Source of the DNA: JBELHR01 sp049606855
GTDB taxonomy: Bacteria > Bacteroidota > Bacteroidia > Flavobacteriales > Flavobacteriaceae
DNA: 64,000 nt
Reading direction: 5' to 3'
Assembly (NCBI GenBank): GCA_049606855.1
Contig: JBMYVY010000001.1
Span: forward strand, 1-64,000
In this document: positions 60,227 to 64,000 of the stretch, in pieces
Layout of the letters: each line of letters begins with the position of its first letter
Numbering within the stretch: the first letter of the stretch is position 1
Position numbers and translations under genes: made by a program
The notes under the pieces: generated by a model
Databases searched by the model: none
What the model saw: only the letters and a program-made list of their open reading frames with translations
What the model was told of the DNA's origin: nothing

Positions 60227-61389
60227 GGGTACAATAAGTAATTATTTCTAATTAATTTGAATTCCTCGAGATCTTGTTGCCAAGTCGCTCTTATCTGCTC
60301 AGAGGACAAACCTGCCTTAATTTGAATCTCCAGTTGATCGGTACCTGCTAATTTAGCGAAAAAGGCGTTAAAAAAATCATTTTCACTGGCCTGATATGCC
60401 TTGATCAACCAAGAAAGATCAATTTGATTTAATTTGGGGCTATTTCTCAAATCTTCACCATGACAAATTTGATTTTTGAATTTTGGGTACTTGGCGCCCT
60501 CATTTGGCTTTGGGGTAAATTGAAAAATGAAGTCCTCAGGGCTCAATTCTGGAGCACCATAAATTTGGAATTGCAATTCAGTTCCTCGACCTGCCGAGAT
60601 CGGAGTTCCCTCAAAGAAACACAGGCTAGGGTATAGGTTTATGCTTTTGGCATTGGGTAAATTTGGTGAAGGTTTGATTGGTAGCTCATATGGGCTCTCA
60701 TGATTATAATTTTTTATAGGAACGACAATTAAATTGCATTGGGCCTTGTTTGCGAGCCAGCCTTCTCCATTGATCATTAAACCGTACTCTCCTATGGTCA
60801 TTCCATAAACTACAGGTACAGGATGCATGCCCACAAAGCTTTCATAGCCAGGTTTTAGCACTGGTCCATCAATATAATGAGCATTGGGATTGGGACGATC
60901 CAAGAGCACCACAGGAATGTCTGATTCCGCAGCAGCTTCCATCACATAGTGAAGGGTAGATATGTAGGTGTAGAAACGGGCTCCAACGTCTTGAATATCG
61001 AAAACAATCATATCAACATTCAGTAGTTGGTCCTTAGTTGGCTTTTTGTTGCTTCCGTAGAGAGAGAGAATTGGCAAACCTGTTTTAGTGTCGATACCAT
61101 CCTCGATTTTTGCACCTGCATCTTGCTTTCCTCGAAAGCCGTGTTCTGGAGCAAAAACCTTCATTACATCAATATTACTGTCTAATAAAAAGTCAACGAG
61201 GTGCTTATTATCCAAAGTAGATGTCTGGTTTGCCACTACTGCAATTTTTTTGTTTTGTAACAGTGGCAAGTAATAGTTTGTTTGGTAAGCCGCCGGTTTG
61301 ACTTGCTGAGCTTGACTTGCGAGAAATATAAAAAAGCTAAGGCATGCCAACAATATTTGTTTATTTTTGGCTAGTAAATTCTGAAACAT
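60223..61389 (-). CDS. namZ: Exo-beta-N-acetylmuramidase NamZ (DUF1343)
   Basis: 388 residues with an N-terminal hydrophobic signal (QILLACLSFFIFLASQAQ). DUF1343 hallmarks: VANQTSTLDNKHLVDFLL, VFAPEHGFRGKQDAGAKI, MIVFDIQDVGARFYTYISTL, LLDRPNPNAHYIDGPVL, MTIGEYGLMINGEGWL, SPNLPNAKSINLYPSLCFFEGT and SAGRGTELQFQI. Members remove terminal MurNAc from peptidoglycan fragments. Its start codon touches that of the divergent permease gene. Confidence 0.92.
   Translation of the reverse strand: MFQNLLAKNKQILLACLSFFIFLASQAQQVKPAAYQTNYYLPLLQNKKIAVVANQTSTLDNKHLVDFLLDSNIDVMKVFAPEHGFRGKQDAGAKIEDGIDTKTGLPILSLYGSNKKPTKDQLLNVDMIVFDIQDVGARFYTYISTLHYVMEAAAESDIPVVLLDRPNPNAHYIDGPVLKPGYESFVGMHPVPVVYGMTIGEYGLMINGEGWLANKAQCNLIVVPIKNYNHESPYELPIKPSPNLPNAKSINLYPSLCFFEGTPISAGRGTELQFQIYGAPELSPEDFIFQFTPKPNEGAKYPKFKNQICHGEDLRNSPKLNQIDLSWLIKAYQASENDFFNAFFAKLAGTDQLEIQIKAGLSSEQIRATWQQDLEEFKLIRNNYLLYP
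61362..61369 (+). promoter_or_regulatory. -7 box TATTTTTG of the LolC/E-like permease gene
   Basis: Perfect TAnnTTTG, 19 bases before the TTG at 61389 and downstream of the ATG at 61344, which it argues against. It lies within the 5' end of namZ. Confidence 0.45.
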
Positions 61390-62630
61390 TGAAGTTTAAT
61401 TACGAGTTATTTGTCGCTCAACGCATTGTTAAGTCGAAGCAAAACAAAAGTAGCATTTCGGCACCAATCATCAAAATCGCAATTACTGCGATTGCTTTGG
61501 GTATGATAGTAATGCTCGTTGCCGTGGCAACAGGAGTGGGCTTGCAAGTAAAAATACGGGAAAAAATTGCAGGATTTAAAGGGCATGTTCAAATCACCAA
61601 CTTTCACAATAATACTTCTCAAATAACGGATAATCCGATTGATATAAACCAGAGTTTTTACCCTGATTTTGAGTCGGTTTCAGGGGTTTCTTATGTTCAA
61701 CCTTTTGCGACAAAGTTTGGAGTGGTGCGCTCGCCTGAAAGTTTTCAGGGGATTTTGTACAAAGGAGTAGATTCAACCTATAACTGGACGTTTTTTGAGG
61801 AATACCTTGTGGAAGGCCGCGTACCGAATCTATTTGATAAACGAAGTAATGAAATTTTAGTTTCAAAGCTCATTGCTGAGGATATGAAATATGAGCTAGG
61901 AGATAAGGTCAATACTTTTTTCTTAAAGGATAAATTAGGTCAGCTTCCAAATCGCCGGATTTTTACTGTTGTTGGAATATATGACACGGGCTATAAGGAG
62001 TTTGACGAAAGCCTAATTTATGGGGACCTCAGGCATATTCAGCGATTAAATAAATGGGAGTCCAATCAAGTCGGAGGTTTCGAAGTAGTTATTGATGATT
62101 TCGATCAAATTCAAGTAAAAGGAGTAGAAATTTACAATCAAATAGGATCTTCCCTGACATCAAATACTATTTTAGAGGAATTCCCTGCCATATTTGATTG
62201 GTTGGCGGTTTTTGATAATAATATCGTGGTGATTTTGATTATTATGATTATGATTGCTGGGATTAATATGATTACGGCCTTACTGGTTTTGATTCTAGAA
62301 CGAACCCAGCTAATTGGTATTTTAAAAGCTCTTGGAGCGAGTTCGAAAAGTATTGCCAAAATTTTTCTTTACAATGCAGCCTATTTAATTTTAAAGGGAC
62401 TTTTTTGGGGGAATATAATCGGAATTGGGATTTTGTGGATTCAAGATTATTTTGGTTTAATCAGTCTAGACCCACAAACCTATTATGTCAATACTGCTCC
62501 AATCTATTTTTCTTGGATAAGCATCCTCGCCTTGAATATAGGAACCTTATTGGTTTGTTTGCTCATGCTTCTATTACCCGCAGCCATAATTTCTAAAATT
62601 GAGCCTTCCAAAGTGATTAAGTTTGAATAA
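61389..62630 (+). CDS. LolC/LolE/FtsX-type ABC permease, TTG start
   Basis: 413 residues from the TTG at 61389, which gives MKFNYELFVAQRI as the N-terminus, the family standard; the ATG at 61344 adds 15 unusual residues and lies upstream of the promoter. Membrane helices at about 32-52 (IAITAIALGMIVMLVAVATG), then a periplasmic MacB-like domain to about 270, then three helices (VVILIIMIMIAGINMITALLV, YLILKGLFWGNIIGIGILWI, ISILALNIGTLLVCLLMLLL). In this family it transfers lipoproteins or other envelope substrates with a separate ATPase; none is adjacent. Confidence 0.88.
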   Translation: MKFNYELFVAQRIVKSKQNKSSISAPIIKIAITAIALGMIVMLVAVATGVGLQVKIREKIAGFKGHVQITNFHNNTSQITDNPIDINQSFYPDFESVSGVSYVQPFATKFGVVRSPESFQGILYKGVDSTYNWTFFEEYLVEGRVPNLFDKRSNEILVSKLIAEDMKYELGDKVNTFFLKDKLGQLPNRRIFTVVGIYDTGYKEFDESLIYGDLRHIQRLNKWESNQVGGFEVVIDDFDQIQVKGVEIYNQIGSSLTSNTILEEFPAIFDWLAVFDNNIVVILIIMIMIAGINMITALLVLILERTQLIGILKALGASSKSIAKIFLYNAAYLILKGLFWGNIIGIGILWIQDYFGLISLDPQTYYVNTAPIYFSWISILALNIGTLLVCLLMLLLPAAIISKIEPSKVIKFE

Positions 62631-62658
62631 TTTCATAGTTTTATGAAAAATACTAATC

Positions 62659-63270
62659 ATGTCAAAACCAAACTCTGACCTATCATATCAAGCCCTAGAC
62701 GCCTTAAAAGGTAATTGGGGGGAAGCCATTGCTGTAACCTTAATCTATGGATTTATAGCGACCTGCGCTGGTCTTCTAGGCGCTTTATTCCCAATTTTAC
62801 CTTTTGCTTCAGTACTGATTGTCGCGCCCTTAATGGTGGGCGTATCCATTTTTTACCTAAGTGTTATCCGTGGAGAAAAGCCTCTGATTGAACAACTTTT
62901 TGAAGGCTTTCAATTTTATTTATTGACCTTAGGAGCTTATATTCTTATTTTAATTTTCACCTTTTTGTGGACACTGCTTTTGATTGTTCCAGGGATAATT
63001 AAGGCATTATCTTATTCCATGACTCCCTTTATCATTGCTGACGACCCTCAAACAACTGCAATGGACGCCATCGATAAGTCTATGCTTATGATGAATGGGT
63101 ATAAATGGAAATTATTTGTACTCTATTTATGGTTTTTGATAGTAATCATTGCCTGTTTGTTCACTCTTGGGATAGGTTATCTTTGGGCAATTCCCTACAT
63201 GAGGGCTACTGTTGCCGCATTTTACGAGGATGTAAAGTATAATGCAGACGAAATGGTATATCAATCTTAA
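62659..63270 (+). CDS. DUF975 family membrane protein
   Basis: 203 residues with about five hydrophobic stretches. NWGEAIAVTLIYGFIATCAG, the SVIRGEKPLIEQLFEGF amphipathic loop, YSMTPFIIADDPQTTAMDAIDKS (the ADDP...A...S motif of DUF975) and a last helix VIIACLFTLGIGYLWAIPYM. Function unknown. It follows the permease by 28 bases. Its stop interlocks with that of the convergent GNAT gene (TTAA). Confidence 0.85.
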   Translation: MSKPNSDLSYQALDALKGNWGEAIAVTLIYGFIATCAGLLGALFPILPFASVLIVAPLMVGVSIFYLSVIRGEKPLIEQLFEGFQFYLLTLGAYILILIFTFLWTLLLIVPGIIKALSYSMTPFIIADDPQTTAMDAIDKSMLMMNGYKWKLFVLYLWFLIVIIACLFTLGIGYLWAIPYMRATVAAFYEDVKYNADEMVYQS

Positions 63271-63719
63271 AAAACTAACTCCATTTTAATATCTGCACGC
63301 TGGTAGGGGTTATCCTTTTCCAAAGGAATTTCTTTGAACCCAACGGAACGATAAAGATTTATAGCTGGCTTGAGTTTTGTGTTTGAATAAAGCATAATTC
63401 CAGGCCAGTTTTTTTGTTTGGCAAAATTGATGCAATGATTCAATAATTTACGCCCGATACCACGACCTTGCAGGTTTTTTGCAATGGCCATTTTAGAAAG
63501 CTCCCATCCATGGGGCTCGTTCATTAAAGCTGCGGTGCCGAGTACCTGACCATTTTCGATAATAAAAAACACAAATCCGCCCTTATCAATAATATAAGAC
63601 TCTGGGTTTGAGAGTACTTCATTGTCATGAGGCTCAACCCAAAAAAACTCTTCGAGCCAGTCTAAATTTAGTTGCTTAAAGTCCTTTCCGTATTCTGGGG
63701 AGAAAAATACAATATCCAT
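63267..63719 (-). CDS. GNAT family N-acetyltransferase
   Basis: 150 residues. Acetyl-CoA motif MAIAKNLQGRGIGRKLLNH (Q/RxxGxG/A) preceded by GTAALMNEPHGWELSKM and followed by IMLYSNTKLKPAINLYRSVGF. Acceptor unknown. A -7 box TAGATTTG lies on the minus strand at 63745-63752. Confidence 0.88.
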   Translation of the reverse strand: MDIVFFSPEYGKDFKQLNLDWLEEFFWVEPHDNEVLSNPESYIIDKGGFVFFIIENGQVLGTAALMNEPHGWELSKMAIAKNLQGRGIGRKLLNHCINFAKQKNWPGIMLYSNTKLKPAINLYRSVGFKEIPLEKDNPYQRADIKMELVF

Positions 63720-63731
63720 ATGCTTAAAATC

Positions 63732-63761
63732 TTGTCTACTACTGCAAATCTACTATATTTG
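63732..63761 (+). promoter_or_regulatory. Promoter of the nucleotide-sugar dehydrogenase gene, TTG-N19-TATATTTG
   Basis: TTG at 63732-63734, 19-base spacer, TATATTTG at 63754-63761; 18 bases to the ATG. It overlaps the -7 box of the divergent GNAT gene (63745-63752). Confidence 0.6.
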
Positions 63762-63779
63762 CTTCACACTTTTTAACAA

Positions 63780-64000
63780 ATGAAAGAAACGAGAATCGGC
63801 ATAATCGGACTGGGTTATGTGGGACTTCCGCTCGCGGTAGCGTGCTCAAAACATTTCGAAACCATTGGTTTTGATATCAATAGTTCAAGAATTGAGGAGC
63901 TTAAGTCAGGTCTGGATCATACTCAAGAGATAAGAGAAAAGGATTTGAATAAGGCTTTGGACTCAAAGTTAGCTTTGAGTTCCAGTATTGAAGATTTGTC
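63780..64000 (+). CDS. UDP-glucose/GDP-mannose dehydrogenase family protein (N-terminus only)
   Basis: First 73 residues. Start MKETRIGIIGLGYVGLPLAV carries the GxGYVGLP NAD-binding motif; then FETIGFDINSSRIEELKSGL. The gene continues beyond the window. It oxidises a nucleotide sugar for capsule or O-antigen synthesis, probably UDP-N-acetylmannosamine or UDP-N-acetylgalactosamine (WecC/TviB type), and may open a polysaccharide locus. Confidence 0.9.
   Translation, partial: MKETRIGIIGLGYVGLPLAVACSKHFETIGFDINSSRIEELKSGLDHTQEIREKDLNKALDSKLALSSSIEDL

Overview
The window is a gene-dense (about 59 protein genes, no tRNA, rRNA, CRISPR array or insertion sequence seen), AT-rich stretch of a chromosome from the Bacteroidota, most likely a marine or aquatic member of the Flavobacteriia. 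The evidence is a very large repeat-built surface protein of gliding/type IX secretion style, promoters that fit the Bacteroidota -7 box TAnnTTTG, menaquinone and bacillithiol genes, the rpmB-rpmG-DUF4295-ftsY-rimO block, many lipoproteins with a C in the first 25 residues, and almost no Shine-Dalgarno sequences. No gap between genes exceeds 300 bases; the longest are 11559-11793 and 46681-46914 (about 235 bases each).

Layout. 1-4908: the N-terminal 1636 codons of a giant secreted protein (minus strand, runs off the left edge) with eleven repeats of about 100 residues. 5033-7357: a small ABC transporter and a pRiA4b ORF-3-like protein. 7429-18214: menaquinone genes (menI, menF, menD, menB) interleaved with an outer-membrane porin, an SLC13 carrier, a half-length CvfB, an esterase-like protein, an FAH-family enzyme and heme A synthase. 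18366-24783: a DNA-damage style cluster: a self-cleaving XRE-S24 repressor coupled to a DnaQ-GIY-YIG nuclease, divergent from a short DnaE polymerase and a Y-family polymerase, with two operator-like sites between them. 24799-33329: cinA, ribosomal proteins, ftsY, rimO, an M14 peptidase and bshC. 33326-38975: a coiled-coil lipoprotein, a CLC antiporter that looks like the fluoride branch, a FUSC-like membrane protein and two Omp85-type barrels. 39001-44974: a six-gene tripartite exporter (TolC, HlyD, two ATPases, two permeases). 45037-52933: small enzymes, a fasciclin lipoprotein next to flavin reductase and TspO, a CAT-like acetyltransferase, a putative metalloprotease lipoprotein and PhoH. 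53050-64000: alanine symporter, lipoamide dehydrogenase, ArgS, NamZ, a LolC/E-like permease and the start of a nucleotide-sugar dehydrogenase.

For a second look: (1) the repressor/nuclease/DnaE/DinB cluster with a shared two-site operator, which reads as a self-contained inducible mutasome; (2) seven genes where the -7 box ends exactly four bases before the ATG, predicting leaderless mRNAs; (3) a perfect 12+12 base inverted repeat around the fasciclin promoter, with further half-sites upstream; (4) the CLC antiporter carrying GNNLL in place of GSGIP; (5) an esterase-fold protein without its serine; (6) the higher-order five-unit repeat in the giant surface protein; (7) four convergent gene pairs whose stop codons interlock in a TTAA or TTAG tetranucleotide.
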